In this document: positions 53,100 to 63,590 of the stretch, piece by piece
Layout of the letters: every line of letters begins with the position of its first letter
How positions within the stretch are numbered: the stretch's first letter is position 1
Source of the DNA: Prochlorococcus marinus str. MIT 9312
GTDB taxonomy: Bacteria; Cyanobacteriota; Cyanobacteriia; PCC-6307; Cyanobiaceae
Assembly (NCBI RefSeq): GCF_000012645.1
Contig: NC_007577.1
Location: 682,001-746,000, forward strand
DNA: 64,000 nucleotides
Direction of reading: 5' to 3'
The notes under the pieces: generated by a model
What the model saw: the letters and a program-made list of their open reading frames with translations, nothing else
What the model was told of the DNA's origin: nothing
Database searches by the model: none
Made by a program: the position numbers and the translations under genes

Positions 53100-54173
53100 T
53101 TAAACAGTAGCTTTTACTTTTGGATCTAAATCACCTTTTGCGTAAAGATCAGCAAAATAATTAGTGCTGTTTTGTTTGATCTTACTTGCTTGACCTTCGC
53201 ACCAGAACTGCTTGTATCTATCAAGACAAACTTGCTTCATGTATTTTCTAGCAGGCTTGTTGAAATGTCTTGGGTCAAAGTTTGCCTTATCAGCAAATGC
53301 TGCCTCTCTAACCGCGGCAGTGAAAGCAAGTCTGTTATCGGTATCAATGTTGACTTTCCTAACTCCATTTCTTATTCCCTCTTGAATCTCTTCAACAGGA
53401 ACACCATATGTTTGAGGAATTTCACCACCATATTTGTTGATGATATCCAACCATTCTTGAGGAACTGAACTAGATCCATGCATTACAAGATGGGTATTTG
53501 GAAGTGCTTTATGAATTTCAGCAATTCGGCTTATTGCAAGAACTTCTCCTGTAGGTTTTCTTGTGAATTTATAAGCACCATGACTTGTACCTATAGCAAT
53601 AGCTAATGCATCAACTTTTGTTTTAGCAACAAAATCTGCAGCTTCTTCAGGATCAGTCAAAAGCATATCTGTAGAAAGTTCACCTTCAAATCCATGACCA
53701 TCTTCTGCTTCACCTTTCCCTGTTTCTAATGAACCTAAGCAACCTAATTCTCCTTCAACACTAACTCCAACTGAATGAGCAAAATCTACTACTTTTTTAG
53801 TAACTGCAACATTATATTCGTAACTAGCGGGTGTTTTTGCATCTGCCTCTAGAGAACCATCCATCATTACTGATGTGAAACCATTTATTGCTGCTGAATA
53901 GCATGTTGATGGCTCATTACCATGGTCTTGGTGCATTACCACAGGAATATTAGGATATGTTTCTGTGGCGGCAAGGATTAGATGACGTAAGAAAATTTCT
54001 CCTGCATAATTTCTTGCCCCTCTTGAAGCTTGGAGGATTACTGGACTATCAGTTTCATATGCTGCTTCCATGATTGCTTGAACTTGCTCAAGATTATTAA
54101 CATTGAAAGCTGGAATACCGTAACCATTCTCAGCAGCGTGGTCTAAAAGTAGTCTTAGTGGAACGAGGGCCAT
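53100..54173 (-). CDS. fba: Class II fructose-bisphosphate aldolase
   Basis: A 357-residue zinc aldolase with the catalytic and zinc-binding HQDHG block (81-85; D83 and H84), the [16 protein letters not shown]-terminus and the [12 protein letters not shown] region. It joins dihydroxyacetone phosphate with glyceraldehyde-3-phosphate or erythrose-4-phosphate in the Calvin cycle. Its upstream 92 bases include a perfect CTCGCGAG palindrome. It converges on purQ across a terminator. Confidence 0.96.
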   Translation of the reverse strand: MALVPLRLLLDHAAENGYGIPAFNVNNLEQVQAIMEAAYETDSPVILQASRGARNYAGEIFLRHLILAATETYPNIPVVMHQDHGNEPSTCYSAAINGFTSVMMDGSLEADAKTPASYEYNVAVTKKVVDFAHSVGVSVEGELGCLGSLETGKGEAEDGHGFEGELSTDMLLTDPEEAADFVAKTKVDALAIAIGTSHGAYKFTRKPTGEVLAISRIAEIHKALPNTHLVMHGSSSVPQEWLDIINKYGGEIPQTYGVPVEEIQEGIRNGVRKVNIDTDNRLAFTAAVREAAFADKANFDPRHFNKPARKYMKQVCLDRYKQFWCEGQASKIKQNSTNYFADLYAKGDLDPKVKATV

Positions 54174-54210
54174 AATTAAAATAAGTTAGATGCTATACAA
54201 AGCACTTGTT

Positions 54211-54218
54211 CTCGCGAG
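54211..54218. promoter_or_regulatory. CTCGCGAG palindrome upstream of fba
   Basis: A perfect eight-base GC-rich palindrome stands out in the AT-rich gap between fba and the oxidoreductase gene, 38 bases before the fba start. It may be an operator; no matching known consensus comes to mind, and a single copy could be chance. Confidence 0.25.
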
Positions 54219-54265
54219 TTTAGTACAAAGAGGGATCAAATGTCACGTAATTAGATATACAAAAT

Positions 54266-55363
54266 CTATATTTTTATATTTAACCCACTCTTCGACGATT
54301 CTCTTATCGCTTCACAAACTTTATGACTTGCAAGTCCCTCGCATAGGCCTGGAATGATGGGTGTTTTATTAAAAATACTCTCAGCCCATAAATTTTGAAT
54401 TCTTAAAACTGGAGCTATCCTTCCATCAGTCCATGTTTTCTCAAAATTAAAAATTGAATCTGCAGTCAGATTTTGTATTTTATTTTCGTTGTTTGAGTAT
54501 TTCAAATTAAAACCATGTACATAATCTTTTTGGTTCTCGCTTTTAAGAATAAGTGAACCTTCGCTTCCATATATTTCTAAACTAAAGCCTCTACCGTTTT
54601 TAGAAATCGATGATAAAGAAACCTGACATGGAATTAGATTCGTACTGTAATTTGATAGTTCTATATTAGCTAGACAAATATCCTCGCTAGTAACGTAATT
54701 TAAATCAGATGAATTAGGTAAGGGTCTTTTTTTTATTGATGTTGCTAACTTGCCAGATACGTTTATTGATTCTCCAAAAAACCAATTCAACATATCGAAT
54801 GCGTGAGTACCTAAGGCACCAATAACTCCTCCACCTTTTTCTTCTAAAGAATACCAATTCCAGGCTCTTTTAGGGTCTGATCTGCTTCCCATTAACCAAT
54901 CTAATTTGACTAAATATATATCGCCTAAAATATTTTCATCAATAAGTTTTTTTGTCTGAAGGAAAAGTGGTACTGCCCTGTATTCGAAATCAACACATAC
55001 ACTTAAGTTATTGATCAAAGATATTCTCTGAAGCTCTTCAATTTCAGAGGACGATATTGAAACCGGTTTTTCTAATAGCAAATTTTTATTATTCTCAAGA
55101 GCTTGTTTTGCTAATTTAAATCTTGATTCAGGAGGGGTAGCAACAATAATCCCATCAATATCTGGAGATTTAACTAAATCTTCCCAATTATGAAAAAACT
55201 CTAATCCCGTTTCTTTTTCTAAAATCGATTTTTGCTTTTTCTCATAATGATAAATAGCTACAGGCGTTAAATAATCTGACTCTTTTAATGCTTCTAAATG
55301 AACTTTTTTCCCAAAACCTAGTCCAGCTATAGCTATTTTTAATTTTTTATTTTTAGTATTCAT
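54266..55363 (-). CDS. Gfo/Idh/MocA family oxidoreductase
   Basis: A 365-residue NAD(P)-dependent oxidoreductase. It has the Rossmann start IAIAGLGFGKKVHLEALKES (about 10-29) and the signature LLLEKPVSISS, with a C-terminal sugar-binding alpha/beta domain (WNWYSLEEKGGGVIGALGTH). The substrate is unknown; sugars or inositol-type cyclic alcohols are usual in this family. It begins two bases after the secreted-protein gene, in the accD-side cluster. Confidence 0.88.
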   Translation of the reverse strand: MNTKNKKLKIAIAGLGFGKKVHLEALKESDYLTPVAIYHYEKKQKSILEKETGLEFFHNWEDLVKSPDIDGIIVATPPESRFKLAKQALENNKNLLLEKPVSISSSEIEELQRISLINNLSVCVDFEYRAVPLFLQTKKLIDENILGDIYLVKLDWLMGSRSDPKRAWNWYSLEEKGGGVIGALGTHAFDMLNWFFGESINVSGKLATSIKKRPLPNSSDLNYVTSEDICLANIELSNYSTNLIPCQVSLSSISKNGRGFSLEIYGSEGSLILKSENQKDYVHGFNLKYSNNENKIQNLTADSIFNFEKTWTDGRIAPVLRIQNLWAESIFNKTPIIPGLCEGLASHKVCEAIRESSKSGLNIKI

Positions 55364-55365
55364 TC

Positions 55366-55758
55366 TTATCCATTAATAAACTCTGAACAACTATTTTCAA
55401 TAACAACATCTATAAGTTCGTCATTATTAGAAGTTTGCCATTTTGAATTAAATTGAGGAATTCCATTTATTGAAGTGTCTTTGAACTCTTTTTTATCGCA
55501 ATTAATTCTCATTACATAAAGTGATAACTCTCCATCATCATTTGAATTAGTTGGATTTTTAAAGAACTTTGTTAAGACACTTATTTCACCATTTGGAAGC
55601 GGCTTAATACTCCCTTTATCAAGCCATTCTTTCCCATCACCATTTTCTTTAAGGAGAACCCAATCAACATTTCCTATTGCATATGAATAGGTAGCAAAAT
55701 TTAAAATAAACAAAAAAAGGCTTAAAGAAAAATAAAATAAATTAGAAATTATTCTCAT
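55366..55758 (-). CDS. Secreted protein of unknown function, 130 aa
   Basis: A signal peptide (about 1-27, ending TYSYA) precedes a small beta-rich domain with VDWVLLKENGDGKEWLD and LYVMRINCDKKEFKD. Two cysteines (in MRINCDKK and in NSCSEF) could form a disulfide. The general pattern resembles small exported adhesin-like domains, but this is not a firm assignment. It has two-base gaps to accD upstream and to the oxidoreductase downstream. Confidence 0.6.
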   Translation of the reverse strand: MRIISNLFYFSLSLFLFILNFATYSYAIGNVDWVLLKENGDGKEWLDKGSIKPLPNGEISVLTKFFKNPTNSNDDGELSLYVMRINCDKKEFKDTSINGIPQFNSKWQTSNNDELIDVVIENSCSEFING

Positions 55759-55760
55759 TA

Positions 55761-56642
55761 TTATATATTTGCTTCTGCCAGTTCTTTTACACCGTGGATT
55801 TTTAAAATTTTAGTCAAAGTAGTCTTGAGATCTTTCCTTTTCACTATTACATCAACAAAACCATGCTCAAGAAGATATTCAGCTGTTTGAAAATTATCAG
55901 GTAATTTTTCTCTTAATGTTTGTTCAATAACTCTTCTTCCCGCAAATCCAATAAGAGCTTTAGGTTCCGCCAATATTAAATCACCTAACATCGCAAAGCT
56001 GGCTGTTACTCCTCCAGTAGTTGGATGAGTTAACAATGGCATATACAGAAGATTTTTTTCTTTATGTTTTTTGAGTGCTCCCGATATTTTTGCCATTTGC
56101 ATGAGACTTAACATACCTTCTTGCATCCTTGCTCCACCTGATGCGCAAACAATAAGAATTGGGTAATTTTCTATAGTTGCTCTTTCAATTATCCTCGTAA
56201 TTTTTTCACCAACTACTGAGCCCATGGATCCGCCCATAAATCTAAAATCCATTACAGCTAATGCTAAAGGCATTGAATTTACAGAACAAAAACCTGTTAT
56301 GACACCATCTCTTAAGCCAGTACCTGCTTGACTTTCTTTAATTCGATCAGCATAAGACCTTCTATCTTTAAAACCTAAAGGATCTGTAGGACTTAGTGAA
56401 CTATCAAACTCTTTGAATGAATTTTTATCAGCAATTATATTTATCCTTTCATCACTATTAATCCTATTATGGTGACCACAATTACTACAAACATTGAAAT
56501 TTGAAATTAGGTCTTTTCTATAGGCTACTTGAGAACATTCTGAACATTTAACCCACAAACCGTCTCCCTCGTCAGTATCTTGGGAAACTTTCCCAACAAA
56601 TTGATCTTTACGCCTTGCGGCAAACCAGTCGATTAATGACAC
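55761..56642 (-). CDS. accD: Acetyl-CoA carboxylase carboxyltransferase beta subunit
   Basis: A 293-residue protein with an N-terminal four-cysteine zinc finger (C33, C36, C52, C55) and the crotonase-type transferase core, including [14 protein letters not shown] and [17 protein letters not shown]. It pairs with AccA to make malonyl-CoA for fatty-acid synthesis. A 144-base gap separates it from prk on the same strand, with no visible terminator. Confidence 0.97.
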   Translation of the reverse strand: MSLIDWFAARRKDQFVGKVSQDTDEGDGLWVKCSECSQVAYRKDLISNFNVCSNCGHHNRINSDERINIIADKNSFKEFDSSLSPTDPLGFKDRRSYADRIKESQAGTGLRDGVITGFCSVNSMPLALAVMDFRFMGGSMGSVVGEKITRIIERATIENYPILIVCASGGARMQEGMLSLMQMAKISGALKKHKEKNLLYMPLLTHPTTGGVTASFAMLGDLILAEPKALIGFAGRRVIEQTLREKLPDNFQTAEYLLEHGFVDVIVKRKDLKTTLTKILKIHGVKELAEANI

Positions 56643-56786
56643 AACGTTACCTGTTTTTTCTATTTAAATCTAAGTAAGGTACTTTTATCAAGAAAGATAT
56701 ATAAATATTTGAGATTTTATAGATTAGGAACTCCCTTATCCTTAGAAAAAAAAATATATGGATTTGAGTTGATAATCGAATATTAA

Positions 56787-57686
56787 TTATCCTTTATTTT
56801 TCTCCTCAATCATTTTATGAATTATTGGGGTAAGAATAAGTTCCATTGCGAAACCCATTTTCCCACCATTTACAACGATACTGGTTGGACTTGACATAAA
56901 TGAATCGTGAATCATTCCAAGCAAGTATTGAAAATCAATTCCCCATTTCTCTCTAGCTCCTTTTCTGAAATGTATGATCACAAAGCTCTCATCAGGAGTT
57001 GGAATATTCCTGCATATGAAAGGATTGGAAGTGTCAATTGTGGGAATTCTTTGGAAATTAATATCGGTTTTACTGAATTGTGGACAAATGTGATTTATAT
57101 AATCAGGCATCCTTCTCAATATAGTATCCACAATGGTTTCAGCTGAGTAACCTCTCTCTGCGTTATCTCTATGGATTTTTTGAATCCACTCTAAATTTGT
57201 TATCGGAACAACACCAACAAGTAAATCAGCATAGGATGCCACATTGTATCCATCACCTTCTACTCCGCCATGTAAACCTTCATAAAAAAGTACGTCTGTT
57301 CCCTTAGGAATATCTTCCCATGGAGTAAATTGACCTGGTTCTAAGGATGTCCCAAGTCTTGTATTATGTTCTTCCGCTTCTTCAGGACTATGGAGATAAT
57401 ATCTTTTCTTCCCTCCTCCAGTTTCACCATAGATTTTAAAAAGTTCTTCTAGCTTGTCAAAAAGATTAGCCTCTGGGCCAAAGTGAGAAAAATTTTCACC
57501 CTTTGAAAGAGCTTCTGCCATAGCTTTTTTCATAGGCATTCTCTCAAACCTGTGGTAACTATCACCTTCTACAACTGCGGGAATAATATCTTCTCTAGCA
57601 AAAATATGCTCAAAGGCTCTTTTTACTGTACTTGTTCCTGCTCCTGAAGATCCTGTTACAGCGACTACTGGATGACGTTTTGACAT
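56787..57686 (-). CDS. prk: Phosphoribulokinase, class I (proteobacterial) type
   Basis: A 299-residue kinase that begins AVTGSSGAGTSTVKRAFEHI (P-loop about 12-19), then VVEGDSYHRFERM, LEWIQKIHRDNAERGY and FQRIPTIDTSNPFI. These match the short, octameric PRK of proteobacteria rather than the usual ~330-residue cyanobacterial and plant form. The P-loop has Ala where class II has the thioredoxin-regulated Cys. It makes ribulose-1,5-bisphosphate. Only two cysteines are seen, in INHICPQ and FICRNI. Whether a second class II copy exists elsewhere is unknown. Confidence 0.93.
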   Translation of the reverse strand: MSKRHPVVAVTGSSGAGTSTVKRAFEHIFAREDIIPAVVEGDSYHRFERMPMKKAMAEALSKGENFSHFGPEANLFDKLEELFKIYGETGGGKKRYYLHSPEEAEEHNTRLGTSLEPGQFTPWEDIPKGTDVLFYEGLHGGVEGDGYNVASYADLLVGVVPITNLEWIQKIHRDNAERGYSAETIVDTILRRMPDYINHICPQFSKTDINFQRIPTIDTSNPFICRNIPTPDESFVIIHFRKGAREKWGIDFQYLLGMIHDSFMSSPTSIVVNGGKMGFAMELILTPIIHKMIEEKNKG

Positions 57687-57776
57687 TTTTTAAAAACAAT
57701 ATCTGATAATTCTGACAGGTCATATGCCAACTTTATGTTCAACTTAAAATATTTTTTTATTTATTAATTTTTTTTT

Positions 57777-58850
57777 TTAAATTTCATCTATTATTTTATC
57801 TCCAATTTCACTGCAAGATAATACTTCGGAAGACCCATCAGCTAAATCGGCTGTTCTAAATCCTTCTGCTAAAACTTTATCAACAGCAGTTTCTAAATTT
57901 TTCGCCGCTTCTTCTTCATTTAATCCAATTTTTAACATCATAGAAGCGGATAAAAGCATCGCAATAGGATTTGCTATGTTTTTACCAGCTATATCAGGAG
58001 CTGAACCATGAACAGGTTCAAAAACACCTGGTCCATTATTGTTTAGAGATGCAGATGGAAGCATCCCAATAGAACCAGTTAACATCGCGGCTAAATCGCT
58101 TAAAATATCACCAAATAAGTTGCTAGTTAAAATCACATCAAATTGACTAGGATCTCTTACCAATTGCATTGCTGCATTATCAACGTACATATTGCTTAAA
58201 GATATATTTTTATCTTTTAAGGTGATATTTAAAACTGTATCTCTCCACAATTGACTAACTTCCAGAACGTTTGATTTATCAACAGAACATATTTTTTTAT
58301 TTCTTTGGTTAGCAATTTTTATTGCTATTTCAGTTATTCTCTCTATTTCGGCTGAATCATAAACCATTGTGTTGAAAGCTTTCGGTATTTTTGTATTTGT
58401 TATATGTCCTCTTGGCTTTCCAAAATAAATACCGCCTATTAATTCTCTTACAACAATAAGATCTACATTCTCAACGATTTCTTTTTTTAATGTACTTGTA
58501 TTTACAAGAGATTTTCTTATTTTGACAGGCCTGATATTTGCGAAAAGGCCTAGGGCAGATCTTAATTTAAGTAATCCACTTTCTGGTCTTAGTTCTCTTG
58601 CAAGAGAGTCATATTTAATATCTCCAACACATGCTAAAAGTACTGCATCACATTTTTTGCATTGATCTAGTGTCTCATCTGGAGCAGGAGTCCCATATTT
58701 TTCATAAGCTATCCCTCCAAATAATTTTTCAATAATCTCAATATTGAAATTATGTTTTCTTGAAAGCTTTTTTAAAACTTTCTTTGAAACTTCTGAAATC
58801 TCTGGTCCAATTCCGTCGCCTGACAATAAAACAATCTTATAATTCTTCAT
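57777..58850 (-). CDS. leuB: 3-isopropylmalate dehydrogenase
   Basis: A 357-residue NAD-dependent beta-decarboxylating dehydrogenase. The N-terminus has LLSGDGIGPEISE, the substrate arginines occur in LRPESGLLKLRSALGLFANI, the metal aspartates lie in NLFGDILSDLAAML, and the nucleotide loop is HGSAPDIAGKNIANP. The LRSALGLFANIRP spacing fits LeuB rather than isocitrate dehydrogenase. It is the third step in leucine synthesis. It lies 28 bases after lpxD. Confidence 0.95.
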   Translation of the reverse strand: MKNYKIVLLSGDGIGPEISEVSKKVLKKLSRKHNFNIEIIEKLFGGIAYEKYGTPAPDETLDQCKKCDAVLLACVGDIKYDSLARELRPESGLLKLRSALGLFANIRPVKIRKSLVNTSTLKKEIVENVDLIVVRELIGGIYFGKPRGHITNTKIPKAFNTMVYDSAEIERITEIAIKIANQRNKKICSVDKSNVLEVSQLWRDTVLNITLKDKNISLSNMYVDNAAMQLVRDPSQFDVILTSNLFGDILSDLAAMLTGSIGMLPSASLNNNGPGVFEPVHGSAPDIAGKNIANPIAMLLSASMMLKIGLNEEEAAKNLETAVDKVLAEGFRTADLADGSSEVLSCSEIGDKIIDEI

Positions 58851-58878
58851 TAAAATTTTTGTTTAATAGAACAATAAA

Positions 58879-59913
58879 TTATTGCTTGTCTAATTGTCTA
58901 AGTTTTTTTGCTAATTCTGGTAATTTTTTAAAAATACTTGAACTCCTTAGCCATGATTTATTCTCCATAGCGGGGAAACCACTAATTACCTTGCCATCTT
59001 CTATGTCACAATGGATTCCGCATTTTGAACTCGCTATGACATTGTTCCCAACTTTTACTCTATTATTGACCCCTACTTGCCCTGCCAAAATAACTCTATC
59101 TCCAATTTTTGCTCCTCCAGCAATACCAACTTGAGCGGCGAATGCACAATTCTTACCAATTTTAACTCCATGACCTATTTGTACTAAATTATCCAACTTT
59201 GTTCCCTCATCAATAAAAGTAATCCCTACTGCCGGTCTATCAATGCAACAATTCGTTCCAATTTCAACAAAACTCATTATTTTTACACCACCTTTTTGAG
59301 GCATCTTTACCCATTTGTCATCTTTAGGAATAAAACCAAATCCTTCTGATCCAATAACAGAATTTGAATTGATTACACAATTATTTTTTAAGGTGGTGTT
59401 TTCGTAAACTACACAATTGGGATGAATTATATTATTATCTCCTATTCGAACATTTCCTAAAATTGATGAGCCAGTAAGAATATCATTATTGTTACCAATT
59501 ACAGTATTTTCTCCTATATAGACATTAGGTCCTATATGGCAATCCGCTCCAATTATTGCTGTTTTATCTATAACGGCTGAAGCGTGAATTCCTGGATTAA
59601 AGTTGATAGTTTTATATAAATGATTCAATACTTCTGCAAATGCAATTCTTGGATTTTTAACAATTATGTTTGAAATATTGAGTTTCTTTAGAGCACTAAT
59701 AATTTCGTTATTGTTGGAAGTTATTATTGCTGATGCGTTGGATTTATCTAATTTTTCTTTAAGGATATTGTTTTCTTCTAAAAAAGATATTTGATGATTA
59801 ACTGCTTCATCTAAAGAGGCAGCATCCTCTATATTTAAATCTTCAAAAATATTGGAACTAATAAAATTTGAATTTCCTTTTTTAATTAGATCAACTAAAT
59901 CACTTAAAAGCAT
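58879..59913 (-). CDS. lpxD: UDP-3-O-acylglucosamine N-acyltransferase
   Basis: A 344-residue protein with an N-terminal uridine-binding domain (about 1-100) and a left-handed beta-helix of hexapeptide repeats (about 110-310, for example IGADCHIGPNVYIGENTVIG). LQLxG-type segments DNLVQIGHGVKIGKN and GIAGGAKIGDRVILAGQVGV match LpxD of lipid A synthesis. It adds the N-linked acyl chain from ACP. It sits between proB and leuB, all within an apparently continuous transcript. Confidence 0.93.
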   Translation of the reverse strand: MLLSDLVDLIKKGNSNFISSNIFEDLNIEDAASLDEAVNHQISFLEENNILKEKLDKSNASAIITSNNNEIISALKKLNISNIIVKNPRIAFAEVLNHLYKTINFNPGIHASAVIDKTAIIGADCHIGPNVYIGENTVIGNNNDILTGSSILGNVRIGDNNIIHPNCVVYENTTLKNNCVINSNSVIGSEGFGFIPKDDKWVKMPQKGGVKIMSFVEIGTNCCIDRPAVGITFIDEGTKLDNLVQIGHGVKIGKNCAFAAQVGIAGGAKIGDRVILAGQVGVNNRVKVGNNVIASSKCGIHCDIEDGKVISGFPAMENKSWLRSSSIFKKLPELAKKLRQLDKQ

Positions 59914-59933
59914 TTTTGAGTTTTAATTTTTTT

Positions 59934-61016
59934 CTAAGAGAGAGCTAGAACATCTCTGTGTACGACAATTATAGAGGAGTTGTTATTGTCTTTATTATTT
60001 AAGATACTTCTTAAGTTGTCACTACTTATTGATACTAAACCTTTTGCAACTTCTTTATTATCTGTATTTACGATTTTAACAGCTTGATTAACCGTAAAGT
60101 TTCCTTCTACATTTTTAACACCAACCGCTAAAAGTGAGGCACCTTTTTTGTTAATTGCAAAAAAAGCTCCATCATCTAAAGTGATTTTTCCTACTGTGTG
60201 AATTGCATGAGAAAGCCAACTTTTTTTGTTTCCTATAGGTTTTTCTAATGGATAAAATAAAGTTCCAATTTTATTATCATTAAAAATCTCAATTAAATTT
60301 TTTTTATTCGTTCCATCAACTAATTGAACTTCAACTCCCCCTTTTGTAGCTATTTCTGCAGAAATTAGTTTTGTAGAAATTCCTCCTGTTCCCCATTCAT
60401 TATTTGAGTTTTGATTGTTTTTATTTTTAATTTCTTTTAATTCACTATTATGAACCTCTTTAATAGGATGCGCATCTTTATTCTTACGTGGATCTTTTGA
60501 ATATAGATTTTCAATGTCGGTTAATAAAATAAGCTTATTAGCATTAATAGCTAAGGCAACTAAGGCAGAGAGGGTATCATTATCTCCATATTTAAGCTCC
60601 TCATTTGCTACGGTATCATTTTCATTTACTATTGGAATAACATTCAAATCGATTAATTTTTTTAATGTTTTAGAAGCGTTATTGAAAGATTCTCGCGAAT
60701 TAAAGTCAGCTTTCGTGATTAAAATTTGAGCAATATTATGACCTAATTTATTAAATATTTTATCGTACAAAGACATTAAATTAACTTGACCTACTGCAGC
60801 GGTAGCTTGAAGGGTACTTAAATCATTTGGCCTAGTTTTAATATTTAATTTTTGGCAACCTAATCCAACGGCTCCACTAGTCACTAAAATCAATTTGTTT
60901 CCTTTTAAAAGAAAACTTGTAAAGGATCTACAAAGGGTTTCAATAACTTCTTCAGTAGATGTTTCCTCTGTCCCTCTTAAAATACTAGTACCAATTTTTA
61001 TAACCCAAGTTTTCAT
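59934..61016 (-). CDS. proB: Glutamate 5-kinase
   Basis: A 360-residue kinase of proline synthesis. The amino-acid kinase fold shows [12 protein letters not shown] (3-14), [35 protein letters not shown] and [16 protein letters not shown]-terminal PUA domain (about 270-355) is present. It phosphorylates glutamate as the first and feedback-controlled step. It overlaps the YqeG phosphatase gene by four bases. Confidence 0.96.
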   Translation of the reverse strand: MKTWVIKIGTSILRGTEETSTEEVIETLCRSFTSFLLKGNKLILVTSGAVGLGCQKLNIKTRPNDLSTLQATAAVGQVNLMSLYDKIFNKLGHNIAQILITKADFNSRESFNNASKTLKKLIDLNVIPIVNENDTVANEELKYGDNDTLSALVALAINANKLILLTDIENLYSKDPRKNKDAHPIKEVHNSELKEIKNKNNQNSNNEWGTGGISTKLISAEIATKGGVEVQLVDGTNKKNLIEIFNDNKIGTLFYPLEKPIGNKKSWLSHAIHTVGKITLDDGAFFAINKKGASLLAVGVKNVEGNFTVNQAVKIVNTDNKEVAKGLVSISSDNLRSILNNKDNNNSSIIVVHRDVLALS

Positions 61017-61507
61017 TTTATAAAAAAAGAAATTAGTTTTTCTATTGTCAAAGTTAAATTAAATTTAACAGGCAAGCCATCTCTCTTTAATCGCTTAACT
61101 AATACTGTTTTTATATTACATCTATTCCCAACAATCATATCTGTAAAAATCCTATCCCCAATTATGGCTATATTTTTTACTTCATAATTAACTTCTTTGA
61201 TAGCATGCATCGTAACTTTTTTCCCTGGTTTTGAAGCATTGTATTTGAACCTTAAATTTAATTCTTTTGCAATTTTCGAGATTCGTTTTTTTGATGGATT
61301 ATTACTTATTAGATATAAGGAGAAAAGTTTTCTGGATTCACTTATCCATTTTTTTACAGCTTTTGGGATTTTACTTGAGTTTCTATTTACAAGAGTGCCA
61401 TCAACGTCAAGTAATAAACAGTGAATTCCTTTTTTTTGTAATTCAGATTGAGAAATCTCATATATTGGTAAATTTGAATCCCAATTGACTTTTAGGATAG
61501 ATTTCAT
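61013..61507 (-). CDS. YqeG family HAD IIIA phosphatase
   Basis: A 164-residue HAD-superfamily protein with the first catalytic motif D34-V-D36-G-T ([10 protein letters not shown]), the Ser/Asn motif ISNNPSKKR (motif II) and [13 protein letters not shown] (motif III/IV). The plant and cyanobacterial YqeG relative includes the phosphatidylglycerophosphate phosphatase PGPP1 of chloroplasts, so a role in making phosphatidylglycerol for thylakoids is a reasonable inference. It overlaps proB by four bases. Confidence 0.85.
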   Translation of the reverse strand: MKSILKVNWDSNLPIYEISQSELQKKGIHCLLLDVDGTLVNRNSSKIPKAVKKWISESRKLFSLYLISNNPSKKRISKIAKELNLRFKYNASKPGKKVTMHAIKEVNYEVKNIAIIGDRIFTDMIVGNRCNIKTVLVKRLKRDGLPVKFNLTLTIEKLISFFIK

Positions 61508-61512
61508 TAATT

Positions 61513-62049
61513 TTAAGAATTACTTTTTTCAAGTTCAGATTCAATCAAAGGTTGGATTTTATCAAACTCATCATCTTCAATTAATAAGGCACCATTTTCA
61601 TTTAATTTACCCACAATAAAAAAAGGATCTAGTGGAATATATAAGCCATATTCTTGGTCAAAAAGATTAAAGTTAACAAGCAATTCATAACTCTCACTAT
61701 CATCATCGATGCAATCTTCTTCTAATTCATCAAAAATTGGTTCTTCAAGCTCCCCTGATACCGTTAATGTTACTGCTGATCTGATAAGTCTTAAATCATG
61801 TTCTTGAAGAACAGCTTCAGCATTTTTTAGAATTTGTTCATTTTTGTCTATTTTTTCAATTAGTTCAGGTTCATCTTTTTCATTCATTTTGAAAAGACTT
61901 ACTGGTGTATCAACTGGTGTTAATAAAGCATATTCTTCTCCCTCAACACTTACTAATTGTTCAAGATAACAAAATATCTCGTTTCCATTTGAGTCATTTA
62001 ATATTAGTGTCTGAGCCTCATGATTATCATTTGAGTTAGTTTCTTTCAT
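61513..62049 (-). CDS. DUF3727 domain protein
   Basis: A 178-residue very acidic protein. The N-terminal part (LNDSNGNEIFCYLEQLVSVE) and the DUF3727 region (ESYELLVNFNLFDQEYGLYI, then DPFFIVGKLNENGALLIED) match a family kept across cyanobacteria and plastid-containing plants. Its function is not settled. It is encoded five bases before the YqeG phosphatase and 27 bases after ruvX. Confidence 0.82.
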   Translation of the reverse strand: MKETNSNDNHEAQTLILNDSNGNEIFCYLEQLVSVEGEEYALLTPVDTPVSLFKMNEKDEPELIEKIDKNEQILKNAEAVLQEHDLRLIRSAVTLTVSGELEEPIFDELEEDCIDDDSESYELLVNFNLFDQEYGLYIPLDPFFIVGKLNENGALLIEDDEFDKIQPLIESELEKSNS

Positions 62050-62076
62050 TTAAAAATTATCTAATTCTTTTTAATA

Positions 62077-62538
62077 CTAATATTTTATCTGACCTTTACC
62101 AGCTAATTCTTCTAATTCAGGACCTTCTTTTATCCATTGTTCAAGTATTACTTTTGCTGCAAAACTATCAATCAATCCAGATTTATCTTTTTTAATTCCA
62201 AATCTATTTGAAGATTCCCATGTTGAACTATGTTCGTTGACGTAAGAAAATGGAAGCTTTAATTCATTTGAAAGTAATTGACCGTAATTCATACAGTCAA
62301 TAGCCTGAGGGGTCATTTTACCTTTCTCATCAAGCGGAAGCCCAACAATAAAACCAGTCAAATTAAATTTTTTTATATGATTTCTAATGATTTTAAGCTC
62401 TTTATTATCTTCAACCCTCTTTACTGCTGGGAGTATATTTGATGTTATGCATAGTGGATCACAATAAGCCAATCCTATTCTTTTGATTCCTACATCGAAG
62501 CTTAAAATTGACCTGGGTTTAGGTTTATAAAATTTCAC
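62077..62538 (-). CDS. ruvX: Putative pre-16S rRNA nuclease / Holliday junction resolvase homologue
   Basis: A 153-residue RNase H-like protein with catalytic Asp15 in [15 protein letters not shown], a middle block [29 protein letters not shown] with a catalytic Glu, and a last Asp in [13 protein letters not shown]. YqgF/RuvX proteins process the 5' end of 16S rRNA in E. coli; a resolvase role was also proposed. The start overlaps the preceding gene by four bases. Confidence 0.88.
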
Positions 62539-63590
62539 TTTGACTTTAATGGCAAAGGAGATGGATATGGATTATTTTGTGGACTTAATTTGTCAAAGAT
62601 TGATTCCAAAGATTGATTTATTTTATTTACTTGTTTTGCTTCATTCTTAACTATTGTATTCCTTATAAGAATAATCTCTTGATTTTTTTCTTTTAAGTTA
62701 CATTCTTCGAGAAAGGTATTTAGTTGAGAATTCTCTTTGTAGCTTTTTAGATAAGACATAGGAGATTTTACAAAGAATCTTTTTATAAATTCTTTTAAAA
62801 TAGAATTTAATCTATTATCCCAATATCTACTTATAGTTAAAGTATAAATTTCATCGTTTTGATAATTTATATCTTTTAAGATTGTACATAAAACAGAATT
62901 TTCATATACTAAGGCACCACTTTTAGAGTTATTTCTTTTAAGAATATCGTCTTGATCAAAATCTAAAATATTTCTTATTAAAGGTGATTGATTTGATCTT
63001 ATAAAATTTACTATACTCAATATATTTTTTTTATTAATGTTATGGAATTCATTAATTAATTCATAATCTTGGGTATTTTGTTTGATTGACTCATTTAGAT
63101 CACAACCATCCCATAGTATTATCTCTCCTAAAGGTTGAAAGCCTAATTCTCTTGAGGTTGATATTAGGTCAATATTATTTATCTCGGAGTTAATTATCCA
63201 ACTTGAAGTCTTGATATCCGTTATGGAGATTGATTTTTTTATCAATCCTAAAGTTAATTGTTTCTCTGTAAAGGAACAATTGTTGTTAATTAACTTGGGC
63301 TTAGATATTTTTAAGCAAGTCTCTTTTTTGTTTAAAGGAAAAATATTCATATAACCAATGATTTCGTTACCGCAAATAGCAATTATGCATTTATTCTTAT
63401 TTTTCTTGAGATTATTTAGAAATATTTTTAAGTCATCAAAGGTATTAATAATTGCCATCTTTAAAAACCAATTATTCAATTCTTTATTTTTGATATCTAT
63501 TAAAAGGGTAATGTGACGGATATGGAGTTCTTCATAAGTTACTTCCATTCCTTTTTCAGGCTTAAAAGAATTAGAGGTATCTTTTTTCAT
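62535..63590 (-). CDS. Conserved hypothetical protein, possible divergent GNAT acetyltransferase
   Basis: The 351-residue protein is poorly conserved in pattern. Segments such as [20 protein letters not shown], followed by about 60 residues to [18 protein letters not shown], resemble the strand-turn and closing lobe of N-acetyltransferase folds, and a second such lobe may follow (about 220-310). No clear acetyl-CoA pyrophosphate loop is visible. The end is Pro-rich ([11 protein letters not shown]). The overlaps with ruvX and the F420 ligase-like gene show that it is coupled to both. Function unknown. Confidence 0.5.
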
